From: Nocardia brasiliensis NBRC 14402
GTDB taxonomy: Bacteria > Actinomycetota > Actinomycetes > Mycobacteriales > Mycobacteriaceae
Length of the DNA: 64,000 nt
Assembly (NCBI RefSeq): GCF_000308475.2
Contig: NZ_BAFT02000078.1
Span: forward strand, 1 to 64,000
Reading direction: 5' to 3'
Part shown: piece by piece, positions 42,092-50,410 of the stretch
How positions within the stretch are numbered: the first letter of the stretch is position 1
How the letters are laid out: every line of letters starts with the position of its first letter
Position numbers and translations under genes: made by a program
The notes under the pieces: model-generated
The model's database searches: none
What the model was told of the DNA's origin: nothing
Seen by the model: the letters and a program-made list of their open reading frames with translations, nothing else

Positions 42092-42544
42092 ATGGGCGAA
42101 ACGATTCGGCTGCGCGAGGTCACTCCCGCAGACCTCGACCTGTTCTTCGAATACGAGCAGGACCCCGAGGCCCTGCGTCGCTCGCGCTTCACCCCGCGCG
42201 ACCGTGCCGCTTTCATGACGCATTGGGCGACCACCGTGCTCGGCGACCCCACCGTTTTCGTCCGCACCGTCACCGTCGACGGCGAAACCGCAGGCAACAT
42301 CGTGTCCTGGTGGCGCGAAGACCGCCGCTTCCTCGGCTACTGGCTGGCCCGGACATACTGGGGCCGCGGTGTCGCCACCCAGGCCCTCCCCCTATTCCTG
42401 GCCTGCGAAACCACCCGCCCCCTGTGGGCCGACCCGCATGCCGCCAACACCGCCTCGGTCCGCCTCCTGGAAAACCACGGCTTCCGTCACACCGGATCAG
42501 ACTGGAACGGTCCAGACGAATACGCCACCCTGGTCCTCGAATAG
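42092..42544 (+). CDS. GNAT-family N-acetyltransferase (RimJ/RimL-like)
   Basis: A 150-residue GNAT protein. The fold runs from IRLREVTPADLDLFFEYE at the N-terminus through IVSWWREDRRFLGYWLARTYWGRGVATQAL (residues 75-104, with the R/Q-x-x-G-x-G/A acetyl-CoA loop as WGRGVA) to SVRLLENHGFRHTGS. The acceptor is unknown. The ATG at 42092 gives the expected N-terminus; a longer frame upstream lacks family sequence. It is divergent from the S1/P1 nuclease. Confidence 0.87.
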   Translation: MGETIRLREVTPADLDLFFEYEQDPEALRRSRFTPRDRAAFMTHWATTVLGDPTVFVRTVTVDGETAGNIVSWWREDRRFLGYWLARTYWGRGVATQALPLFLACETTRPLWADPHAANTASVRLLENHGFRHTGSDWNGPDEYATLVLE

Positions 42545-42753
42545 CCCGAACCCTGCCCGTACCCGTGAATCCTGCGCCGAACGATCGACGGAGCGGAACG
42601 ACGATTCGCCTGCCACAGCAGGTCGGGAACCCACAGAGCTGTCCGCACCGAACCCGACAGGTGCGTGACCACCCCCTCCGCTTCGATTACGTTGCCACCA
42701 ACCGATCCCGCGCACTCGACGTCATCCTCGGCGCACACGCCGCCCCAGGTCGA

Positions 42754-43722
42754 TCACCCACGACGCTCACACACCCGATTCTTGCTGGACGCACGATCAC
42801 CAGGTAATGGTGGCGGAACGCTCTCGGCCGATGCCGCCACCATTACCTGGTGATCACTCGTCCAACCCTGGGCGGCGAGTGCGGCGCGGACGCGATCCAG
42901 CACGACGTGGGGGCGCTGGCGCAGGAGGGTCGCGTTGACGCGGACCACGCGCCAACCGACGGACTCGAGTGTCGCGATGCGGTCGATGTCCTTGGTGCGT
43001 TGCGCCGGATCGGTCCAGTGCTGGATACCGTCGTATTCGACTGCGACGCGCCATAGGGACCAACCCATATCGACGCGAGCGGGGAACTCGCCTGCACCGT
43101 TCCGAACCACCAACTGAGTTGTCGGCCTGGGCAATCCGTTGTCCATCAACAGCAGGCGAACGTGTGATTCGGGCGGCGATTCGGCACCGCCGTCGAGGAC
43201 CTCGAGCACGGTGGGCAGGCGGTGCACACCGCGCGCGCCGGGATGGGCGCGGGCAACGGCCGCGATCTCGGACGGTACCAATCCGGTCGCGGCGCACAAG
43301 GCATCGAGGACCGGCACCGCTTCGTCTCGGGCCAGCCGACGGGCTAGGTCGAAGCCGGTTCTGGCCGGAGTCGTCACCCGAAACCCCGCCACCGCACAAC
43401 AATCGACGGAATCGAGCTCGGCTTGAACTACGCGGATCCCGGCGGGAGCCTTGTAGTGACCGGGCCGCGCGATCTCCGGCAGTTGCTCCGGGTCCAGCCA
43501 GCGCGTGCCGTGCAGCGCCGCCGCCGAGTACCCGACCAAGACACCGCTCCCCTTTGCCCAGTGCCCTGCTGCCCGAGCGCGCGTGACAGCGTCCAGTGCG
43601 AACCCCTTGCGCAGATAGACATCTGGGAACAGCCGCACGAAGTCGTGGCGAAGTTCCCACTGCGAGACCAGCCCGGCCTGCCGCGCCCAGGACCCTGGAA
43701 ATGGTTCATCGAGTGCCCCCAT
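42754..43722 (-). CDS. DUF559 endonuclease-fold protein with AbiEi-like N-terminus
   Basis: A 322-residue protein of a family common in mycobacteria and nocardiae. Residues 1-110 resemble the AbiEi antitoxin-type winged helix region. Residues 200-285 carry the DUF559 domain related to Vsr-type nucleases (ESHVRLLLMDNGLP, VAVEYDGIQHW, ATLESVGWRVVRV). Homologues normally end shortly after VRAALAAQGW; here about 35 further residues are encoded by the palindromic element at the 3' end, so the native stop seems to have been replaced. The start is the ATG at 43722. A DNA-repair or defence role is guessed only. Confidence 0.8.
   Translation of the reverse strand: MGALDEPFPGSWARQAGLVSQWELRHDFVRLFPDVYLRKGFALDAVTRARAAGHWAKGSGVLVGYSAAALHGTRWLDPEQLPEIARPGHYKAPAGIRVVQAELDSVDCCAVAGFRVTTPARTGFDLARRLARDEAVPVLDALCAATGLVPSEIAAVARAHPGARGVHRLPTVLEVLDGGAESPPESHVRLLLMDNGLPRPTTQLVVRNGAGEFPARVDMGWSLWRVAVEYDGIQHWTDPAQRTKDIDRIATLESVGWRVVRVNATLLRQRPHVVLDRVRAALAAQGWTSDHQVMVAASAESVPPPLPGDRASSKNRVCERRG
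42783..42866. repeat. Palindromic repeat element, copy 1
   Basis: A 61-bp core (42795-42855) forms a near-perfect hairpin: GATCACCAGGTAATGG... and its complement as arms, with the loop region around CTCTCGGCCGAT. The TGGACG/CGTCCA ends extend it. It recurs at 43829-43889 and 46038-46098 in the same loop orientation. Copies 1 and 2 also share a left flank (CACCCGATTCTT). Confidence 0.9.
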
Positions 43723-43814
43723 GTCCGAGCACTATGCACTCCCCCACCGACAGGTTCCCGCGTGGCGAGACGCACCACTGCGTGGCCGGGCATCAGCCAC
43801 CGGCGCACCCGATT

Positions 43815-43898
43815 CTTACTGGACACACGATCACCAGGTAATGGCGGCGGAGGGCTCTCGGCCGATGCCGCCACCATTACCTGGTGATCACTTGTCCA
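43815..43898. repeat. Palindromic repeat element, copy 2
   Basis: The 61-bp core is at 43829-43889, with the same hairpin arms and CTCTCGGCCGAT loop as copy 1. It lies between the DUF559 gene start and the amine oxidase gene, in the intergenic region that should contain both promoters. Confidence 0.9.
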
Positions 43899-44006
43899 AT
43901 CCAAAGTAGGGCTGGGAAAGTTGGGGGTTTCTGTTTCAGTTCGGGAGGATGCGGGGAATTTGGGGATTTGTGGTGTGGGGTATGGGGATTCCGTGATACT
44001 TGGGTG

Positions 44007-46010
44007 ATGGCACAACGGGGTGACAATGCGATGAATGCGGATTCGGAGCCCACTCTCGCGGGGCAGATCATTGTGGGTGCGGGGACGGGCAAAATACCGT
44101 CGAGCGTGTTGATCGTGGGTGCAGGGATCGCCGGACTCGCTGCGGCGCAGGCACTTCGGAAGCTCGGGCATCCGGTGACCATCGTGGAGGCGCGGGACCG
44201 GATCGGAGGGCGGATTTGGACCGATGCGGATGGGGTCGATCTGGGGGCGCATTGGATTCATGGCACGGAAGGGAATCCGCTCACCGAATTGGTCGAAGAA
44301 CTCGAGATCCCGTACAGCTATGTCGGCGGGGACAGTTCGTACACCGGCGGATTCGACAGTTTGACATTGTTCGGACCGGATAGGCTGATCGCCCCCACCA
44401 TGGCGAAGAACCATACACTCGAACTCGCCGACAAAGTCCTGCACGAACTGGAACAGCGCGCCGAAATCGCGCGCAGGCGCGGACATCCGGATATGCCGTT
44501 GGCGAGTGTGGTCGATCGGATTCTCGCCGAGGCGAATTACGATCACGCCGATGAACAAGCAATTCGGTATCACCTCAACGTGATTCTGCGCGAAGACGTC
44601 GCCGAGGACGCCGGCAAGCTCTCGTTCAAGTTCTGGGAGGACGGCTATCGCGTCTACGGATACGGCGACAGCGTCCTGCACCGCGGCTACCGGGCGCTGG
44701 CGGACGCGCTCGCCGCGGATCTGCACATCGAACTGGGAACCATTGTGCGCCGGGTGGATACCGGCGACGGCTCGGCACCGGTGCGGGTGTACACCGACAA
44801 GGGCTGCCGCGAGGCGGACAAGGTTCTGATCACCGTGCCGCTGGGCGTGCTGAAAGCGAACGAGATCGAGTTCGTCCCGCCCCTGCCCGAGGCCAAACGC
44901 CGCGCCATCGACGCCCTGGGCTTCGGCACGCTCAACAAGATCGCCTTGCATTACGACGAAAGATTCTGGCCCGCCGAGCAATACGTGTTCGGCTACCTGT
45001 GCCGGGAGACCGACAGCTACCCGACCGTAGTGATCAGCATGTGGAAATCGCACGGTAAACCGATTCTGGTGTTGCTGCTCGGGGCATCGCTGGGCCGGGC
45101 GATGGAGAGCTGGCCCGATACCCGGGTCGAGGAATACGCGAGTACCGTGGTCCGGGACATCTTCGGGGCCGAAGCCCCTGCGCCCGAGCGTATCTCCCGT
45201 ACGGCATGGGCGGCGGACCCGTTCGCGCACGGGTCGTACGCGTGCATCGGCGTCGACGCCTCCCCGCGCGATCTCGACACCCTGGCCGAACCGGTGGGCG
45301 CACGCCTGTTCTTCGCGGGCGAGGCGACCAACAGCTTCCATTGGGGTTGTGTGCACAGTGCGTACGAGTCGGGGCTGCGGGAGGCGGCGCGCATTGCCGA
45401 CGCTCCAGCGATCTACCGCCCGCCCGCCACCGAGACATCGCGTAGGCAGCGCCGCGATATCGAGCGGATGAAACGCTTCGCCCGAATGCGCATGAGCCAC
45501 CTGGGTTTCGAACAGCTCCGGGAGCGCGTGGCATGTCTGGCCGAGGGTGTCGACCCCTTCGGCGTGCGGCTGTTCGGCGCCCTCGTCGACGCCGATCTCG
45601 AGACCTTGGCATCGATGTTCGACGAACTCACCTACGCGCCGGGCGATCCGGTCTGCCGGGAAGACGATGCCGCGCACGGCGTCTACGTGGTCGCGGCGGG
45701 TGCGGTCGAGGTGGACTTCGGCGGCATCTACGATCGCGCCGTGCTGTCGCGCGGCAGCGTGCTGGGCGGTCACGACCTCTTCTTCGATGCCAGAACCACT
45801 TCCGTCACGGCGGTGACGCCGGTCCGCCTCTACTACCTCGACCACTACCGCTACAAGACGTTCCTCTACGCGTTCCCCGACGTCATGATGATGATGCTCG
45901 CCGACCTCGTCACGCGCTGGGAACAGTTGGAAGAGGTCCTCGGCAGCGAAACACTCACCGGCGCCCGCCGCCTCCTCCAGGCCCGCCGCACCGGCGATCT
46001 CGCCTCCTGA
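44007..46010 (+). CDS. Flavin amine oxidase fused to a cyclic nucleotide-binding domain
   Basis: A 667-residue protein. Residues 33-470 form a flavin monoamine/polyamine oxidase: VLIVGAGIAGLAAAQALRKL and ARDRIGGRIWT bind FAD, GAHWIHG is the substrate-channel segment, and LFFAGEATNSFHWGCVHSAYESG is the C-terminal FAD motif. After a basic linker (ETSRRQRRDIERMKRFARMR), residues 560-655 look like a Crp-type cyclic nucleotide-binding domain (LTYAPGDPVCREDDAAHGVYVVAAGAVEV). Oxidase activity gated by a nucleotide is an inference. The ATG at 44007 was chosen; earlier in-frame codons fall in the palindromic repeat. Confidence 0.85.
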   Translation: MAQRGDNAMNADSEPTLAGQIIVGAGTGKIPSSVLIVGAGIAGLAAAQALRKLGHPVTIVEARDRIGGRIWTDADGVDLGAHWIHGTEGNPLTELVEELEIPYSYVGGDSSYTGGFDSLTLFGPDRLIAPTMAKNHTLELADKVLHELEQRAEIARRRGHPDMPLASVVDRILAEANYDHADEQAIRYHLNVILREDVAEDAGKLSFKFWEDGYRVYGYGDSVLHRGYRALADALAADLHIELGTIVRRVDTGDGSAPVRVYTDKGCREADKVLITVPLGVLKANEIEFVPPLPEAKRRAIDALGFGTLNKIALHYDERFWPAEQYVFGYLCRETDSYPTVVISMWKSHGKPILVLLLGASLGRAMESWPDTRVEEYASTVVRDIFGAEAPAPERISRTAWAADPFAHGSYACIGVDASPRDLDTLAEPVGARLFFAGEATNSFHWGCVHSAYESGLREAARIADAPAIYRPPATETSRRQRRDIERMKRFARMRMSHLGFEQLRERVACLAEGVDPFGVRLFGALVDADLETLASMFDELTYAPGDPVCREDDAAHGVYVVAAGAVEVDFGGIYDRAVLSRGSVLGGHDLFFDARTTSVTAVTPVRLYYLDHYRYKTFLYAFPDVMMMMLADLVTRWEQLEEVLGSETLTGARRLLQARRTGDLAS

Positions 46011-46024
46011 CATCGACCTGTCCA

Positions 46025-46112
46025 GGATTGGACGAGTGATCACCAGGTAATGGTGGCGGCACCCTCTCGGCCGATGCCGCCACCATCACCTGGTGATCGG
46101 TTGTCCAGGACG
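46025..46112. repeat. Palindromic repeat element, copy 3
   Basis: The 61-bp core is at 46038-46098, with one changed base in the right arm (ATCACC instead of ATTACC), flanked by TGGAC/GTCCA ends. It lies 27 bases after the amine oxidase stop codon, where it could also act as a terminator hairpin. Confidence 0.9.
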
Positions 46113-46196
46113 TCCGGGTAGTGGGCGCGGCGAATTGCGCCGGATCCCAGGGGCCGAAGCGGTTCCGGACAAGGCGGCGCGGTCAGAGTGGGTGTG

Positions 46197-47714
46197 TCAC
46201 GAAGCTGACCGCGCGTGCGCGCGCCGCGACAGCAGTGACTCCAGGACGACGAGTCCGCCGAGGACGAGTACGGTCATGCCGATCACCCGCAACCCGAGGT
46301 CGGCGCTCGAGACGAACGCCGCCACCACATCGCCGGACCGCTCCGGCGTGGTCACGGCCAGCGCCTGAGCCACGGTGTGCGGGGCGTGGCCGGCGCGAAG
46401 GTCCGGCGGTAGCGCGGCGGCGAACCGGGCGGTGAGCACCGTGCCGATCACGGCGACCCCGAGCGCACTGCCGAATTCTCTTGTGGTGGCCTGCAATCCG
46501 GCGCCCACCCCGGCCTGCGCGTGTGGTAGCGAACCCGCGATCGCACCGGACAGCGTCGGCAGGGCCAGCGTCAGTCCGACACCCGTCACGACCAGCCACG
46601 CGGCGTAGCCGACGTAGGGCGTCTGCGCGCTACTGGTGGACAACCCCAGCAGTCCGCCACCGACGAGTGCGAACGCGAGCGCGACGGTGGCGTCGAGGCC
46701 GATGCGCGCAACCAGGCGACCGACGTAACGCGCCCCGAAGAGCATCGGGATGGTCAGCGGCAGGATGCCCAGTCCGGTGAGCAGCACGCTGAATCCCTTG
46801 CCGTACTGCAGGAACGAGGCGTTGACGTAGAACAGCGCGAACATGCCGAAGAAGACCGTGGTCATGCCGAGGCAGGCGCTGCGCAGGCGCGGCAGGCGGA
46901 ACAGCCGCGGATCGAGCAGTGGGTGTTCGACTTTCAGCTCGACCACCGTCCATACAGCGAAAAGCACTGCCGCACATACGAATCCAGCGATTACTAGACC
47001 ACTTCCCCAGCCTGCCTCGGGTCCTTCGACGATACCGAGCAGCAGCGCGACCGACGCGCCGACCAGCAGCAGCGTGCCGAGCGGGTCGATCCGGCGTTCG
47101 TGCCGCGCCGAAACCGGTGCCACCCGGGCGGCCAGCCCGAGCAGCAGCAGGGTGACGGGCACGGCCGCGAGGAACAGCCAGCGCCACGATCCGCCCGAAA
47201 GGATCGCCCCGCCACCGACATTGCCGATGACACCGCCCAGGCCCGACATCGACGCCCAGGTCGCGATCGTCGCGGGTTTGCGGTCGGCCGGGACGGCGTG
47301 CAACAGGACGGCGAGCGTGTTGGGCAGCACGGCGGCGGCGCCGACACCGGTGATCGCCCGCCCGACGAGCAGGATCACCACACTGGGCGCGATAGCCGAG
47401 AGCAGCGCGCCCACCGCGAACAACCCGAGGCCGGCGAGCAGTACGCCCTTGCGCCCGAACCGATCTCCGGCGGCCCCACCGGGAATCACCAAGCAGGCGA
47501 AGAAGATCACGTACATGTCGACGATCCAGATGAGCGCCGAGGCTGATGGGTGCAGCTCGCTTGCGGCGAGCATGGGGACGGCGAGATTGGTCGCGGCGAT
47601 CATCCCGACGACGAGCGCCACACAGGCGCACATGACGGCGAGCAGGCCGCGTCGCCCGCTGGGCCGGGTCCGGGCAGTCGAGCCGCGCTCGCGGAGCAGA
47701 ACATTCGATGACAT
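46197..47714 (-). CDS. MFS drug-efflux transporter, DHA2 (14-helix) type
   Basis: A 505-residue transporter with about 14 hydrophobic helices. Family motifs are GGAAGDRFGRKGVLLAGL (loop 2-3), the antiporter motif C region GLGGVIGNVGGGAI, and LVGRAITGVGAAAVLPNTL. It is close to SmvA/QacA-like exporters of quaternary ammonium and other cationic drugs. It is divergent from a LysR-type regulator with repeated TTGCGT-ATGCA sites between the two, so inducible efflux is likely. Confidence 0.9.
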   Translation of the reverse strand: MSSNVLLRERGSTARTRPSGRRGLLAVMCACVALVVGMIAATNLAVPMLAASELHPSASALIWIVDMYVIFFACLVIPGGAAGDRFGRKGVLLAGLGLFAVGALLSAIAPSVVILLVGRAITGVGAAAVLPNTLAVLLHAVPADRKPATIATWASMSGLGGVIGNVGGGAILSGGSWRWLFLAAVPVTLLLLGLAARVAPVSARHERRIDPLGTLLLVGASVALLLGIVEGPEAGWGSGLVIAGFVCAAVLFAVWTVVELKVEHPLLDPRLFRLPRLRSACLGMTTVFFGMFALFYVNASFLQYGKGFSVLLTGLGILPLTIPMLFGARYVGRLVARIGLDATVALAFALVGGGLLGLSTSSAQTPYVGYAAWLVVTGVGLTLALPTLSGAIAGSLPHAQAGVGAGLQATTREFGSALGVAVIGTVLTARFAAALPPDLRAGHAPHTVAQALAVTTPERSGDVVAAFVSSADLGLRVIGMTVLVLGGLVVLESLLSRRAHARSAS

Positions 47715-47741
47715 AGCCCGAACGCTAAGTACGCAGGCAGT

Positions 47742-47787
47742 ATGCATGCCACGCAACATCAGTAACAACTATTTGCGTACGATGCAA
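47742..47787. promoter_or_regulatory. Two opposed regulator boxes between the MFS exporter and lysR-like gene
   Basis: TTGCGTACGATGCAA (47773-47787) and, on the other strand, TTGCGTGGCATGCAT (47742-47756) share TTGCGT, a 3-base centre and ATGCA. They lie 31 bp apart in the 75-bp divergent region, as expected for LysR recognition and activation sites. Confidence 0.6.
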
Positions 47788-47789
47788 CC

Positions 47790-48698
47790 ATGCCTCAGCA
47801 GCTCGACCTCAACCTCCTGCGCGTGTTCGACGCACTGCTGCAAGACGGCAGCGTCACCGCCGCCGCCGAGCGCCTGCACCTGTCCATTCCGGCGACGAGC
47901 CGGGCGCTGGGCCGGTTGCGCCGGGCGATGCAGGACCCGATTCTGGTGCGGGCCGGGCGCGGACTGGCGCCTACCCCGTTCGCGCTGCGCACCGCGCCGC
48001 GGGTGCGTTCGCTGCTCGACGAAGCGGCCGCGTTGATCAGCGCCGACCGCGAGATCACGATCGCGGAACTGGAGCGCACCTTCACGATTCGGATCAACGA
48101 CGGCGTGGCCGCGACGCTGGCGACGGCGGCGGTCGAGGCCACCTCGGCGGTGGCGCCCGGTGTGGTGCTGCGTTTCGTCGCGGAGGGTAGCGAGAGCGCC
48201 GAGGCGCTGCGTGACGGCTCGGTCGATCTGGACATCGGCGCGGGCGAGGTCGCGGCGCCCGACATCCGATCGGCGCTGCTGTATCGCGAACGGGTGGTCG
48301 GCATCGTCCGCGCCGACAGCCCGCTCGGTCTGGACGGCGCGCCGACCTTGTCACAGCTGTGCGACTATCCGCACGTCTCCGCGTCGCGCCGAGGTCGGCA
48401 GCGCGGCCCGCTGGACGACGCGCTCGCCGCGGCCGGCCTGCAACGCCACGTCGCCGCCGTCGTGCCGACCTCCGCGGTGGCCGCGTTGCTGGTCGCGACG
48501 AGTCACTACGTCGGACTGGTCCCCCAGCGCCTCGCCGAGGAACACGGTCGCACCCTCGGCCTGCGCTGGTTCCCGATCCCCGCCGCCCTGCCGGACGTCG
48601 AGGTGCGCCTGCTGTGGCATGCCCGCCTCGACGCCGACCCGGCCCAGCGCTGGTTACGCGACACGATCCGCACCGCGCTCCACGCCGACGCGGAGTAA
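47790..48698 (+). CDS. LysR-family transcriptional regulator
   Basis: A 302-residue LysR protein. Residues 1-62 are the winged helix (LNLLRVFDALLQDGSVTAAAERLHLSIPATSRALGRLR). Residues 90-300 form the two-lobed ligand-binding domain, including the typical LVATSHYVGLVPQRLAEE segment. It is divergent from the DHA2 exporter and probably regulates it. The ATG starts 2 bases after a putative binding box, allowing autoregulation. Confidence 0.92.
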   Translation: MPQQLDLNLLRVFDALLQDGSVTAAAERLHLSIPATSRALGRLRRAMQDPILVRAGRGLAPTPFALRTAPRVRSLLDEAAALISADREITIAELERTFTIRINDGVAATLATAAVEATSAVAPGVVLRFVAEGSESAEALRDGSVDLDIGAGEVAAPDIRSALLYRERVVGIVRADSPLGLDGAPTLSQLCDYPHVSASRRGRQRGPLDDALAAAGLQRHVAAVVPTSAVAALLVATSHYVGLVPQRLAEEHGRTLGLRWFPIPAALPDVEVRLLWHARLDADPAQRWLRDTIRTALHADAE

Positions 48699-49010
48699 TC
48701 CCGCTGCGCGCCTTACCTTCCCAGCGACAGCCTCCGGCCCGCGGCATCCCGCGCTCGCCGCACCACAGGCAACGCGACCTGCGACCCGCCTACAAGCGGT
48801 GTGGTCGTCGACGAGCTGTTCCACTGTGGTGAGCGCGCAGCGTCCCCGTGCGCGCCCGACCCCGCCCGCCAGGCAACGCGACCTGCAGCACATTTCGACG
48901 ACCTGTCTCACCGCGGTGGGCACAGCGCACAGCGTGGCCAGGAACGGCGTCCGGCACGGCATCCCCGCGCCTGACCCCGCCCACCACGGGCAACGCGACC
49001 TGCCGCACAC
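48699..49010. repeat. Degenerate repeats of the 3' end of the neighbouring MocR gene
   Basis: GCAACGCGACCT occurs at 48769, 48873 and 48990, each preceded by a CCGC/CACC-rich stretch and followed by diverged copies of the same sequence. The third copy runs into the coding end of the MocR-type gene (GGTGTGGTC, CGACGA, GGTGGTGAGCGCG); the first copy repeats that coding tail at about 48790-48836. I see no separate gene here. Confidence 0.7.
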
Positions 49011-50348
49011 CTACAGATAGGTGTGGTCATCGACGACCTGTCGCACGGTGGTGAGCGCGGCGCGCAGGGTCGCCGGATCGGTCGAGCCGAGGGCGAGGCG
49101 CAGGGCGTGCGGCACGTGCCGGGTGATGGCGAACGGGTCGGCGGCGGACACCGAGATCCGTTCGCGGGCAAGGGCTGTCACGACCCGATCGGCTCGGACC
49201 TGCTCGGGCAGCGGCAGCCACAGGAAATAGGCGGACGGATGGCCGAGCAGCGGCAGTCCCGCGAGCACGTCGCGCGCGATCGCCTGCCGGGCGCGCGCGT
49301 CGGCGCGCTTGCTCGCCTCGAGCCGGGTCACGGTGCCGTCGTCGAGCCAGCGGCACGCGATCGCCGTCATGACCGCGGGCGCGTTCCAGGTGGTCGCGCG
49401 GATCGTGCGTTCGAGCGCGGACACCGATGCGGGCGGTGCCGCGACGAAGCCGACGCGCAGCCCCGTCGCGACGCTCTTGGAGAGTCCGGAAACGTACACG
49501 GTGCGGTCCGGCGCGAGCGCCGCCACCGGAGGCGGCGGCCGTACGGCGGAGAACGCATACGCCGCGTCCTCGATGACGAGAAGCCCGTGCCGGCGGGCGA
49601 TTTCGGCGAGCCGCTCGCGCTGCTCCAGCGGCAGCACCCAGCCCAGCGGGTTGTGCACCGTCGGCATCGTGTAGACGGCGCGCACCCGTCGTGCCGCGCA
49701 GAGCCGCGCCAGCGCGTCCAGATCGGTGCCGTCTTCGGTCGCCGGGATCGGCACCGATTCCAGATGCAGCGTCCGGGCAAGGACCTTGAAGCCCGGATAG
49801 GTCAGGGCGTCGACCGCGACCACGTCGCCGGGGCGCAGCAGTGCCATCGCCGTGGCGGCCAAACCCTGCTGTGCGCCGTTGACGATCAGCACCTGGTCGG
49901 CCGTCACCGGCACACCGCGTCGCTTCAGGTGCCGCGCCACCGCGGCCCGCTCGTGCGGGCGCCCGGCATGCGGCTGGTAGCGCAGCAGGGCTTCGATATC
50001 GCCGGATGATGCCAACTCCCGCAACGCGTTTCGCAGCAGATCCGGCTGGCCGGGCAGTGCCGGATAGTTGAAGTTGAGGTCCACCACGTCGGTCGCGACG
50101 GCGCGCTGGTCGATGCCGTGGCCGGGCGGCAGCGCGAGTTCGCGGACGAACGTGCCGCGTCCCCGCTCACCGCTCACCAAGCCCATCGCTGCCAGCTCGG
50201 TATAAACCTTCGTCGCCGTCGCCAGAGCCAGCCCTTCCCGCGCCGCGAGTTCCCGGTGCGTCGGCAACCGGGTACCCGGCGATATCCGGCCCGCGCGGAT
50301 ATCGGCCGCCAACCGGTCCACCAGAGCCTTGTATCGCGAGACCGCCAC
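49011..50348 (-). CDS. MocR/PdxR-type regulator: GntR DNA-binding domain fused to PLP aminotransferase domain
   Basis: A 445-residue protein. Residues 8-70 form a GntR winged helix (RLPTHRELAAREGLALATATKVYTEL), followed by a fold type I aminotransferase domain (residues 105-440). The PLP lysine is in SGLSKSVATG, with NPLGWVLP and the Asp of IEDAAYAF as further PLP contacts. MocR proteins usually sense PLP, GABA or related amines and control divergently encoded metabolic genes. Here the divergent gene is a DJ-1/PfpI-family protein, and a perfect 10-bp-arm inverted repeat lies between them. The start is GTG. Confidence 0.9.
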   Translation of the reverse strand: MAVSRYKALVDRLAADIRAGRISPGTRLPTHRELAAREGLALATATKVYTELAAMGLVSGERGRGTFVRELALPPGHGIDQRAVATDVVDLNFNYPALPGQPDLLRNALRELASSGDIEALLRYQPHAGRPHERAAVARHLKRRGVPVTADQVLIVNGAQQGLAATAMALLRPGDVVAVDALTYPGFKVLARTLHLESVPIPATEDGTDLDALARLCAARRVRAVYTMPTVHNPLGWVLPLEQRERLAEIARRHGLLVIEDAAYAFSAVRPPPPVAALAPDRTVYVSGLSKSVATGLRVGFVAAPPASVSALERTIRATTWNAPAVMTAIACRWLDDGTVTRLEASKRADARARQAIARDVLAGLPLLGHPSAYFLWLPLPEQVRADRVVTALARERISVSAADPFAITRHVPHALRLALGSTDPATLRAALTTVRQVVDDHTYL

Positions 50349-50361
50349 GCCCGAATTGTAT

Positions 50362-50387
50362 GCAGGACAATTCTTTGATTGTCCTGC
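50362..50387. promoter_or_regulatory. Inverted repeat operator between the MocR and DJ-1/PfpI genes
   Basis: Perfect 10-bp arms GCAGGACAAT (50362-50371) and ATTGTCCTGC (50378-50387) flank TCTTTG. It begins 14 bases upstream of the MocR start and 24 bases before the DJ-1 ATG. It is the likely binding site of the MocR-type protein and an operator for both genes. Confidence 0.75.
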
Positions 50388-50410
50388 GCACGGCGACATA
50401 CGGTGCCGAG

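Noticed and set aside
43428..46043. 871-codon minus-strand open frame opposite the amine oxidase fusion
   Set aside because: Its sequence is the antisense of the flavin oxidase and matches no family; the plus frame carries clear FAD motifs.
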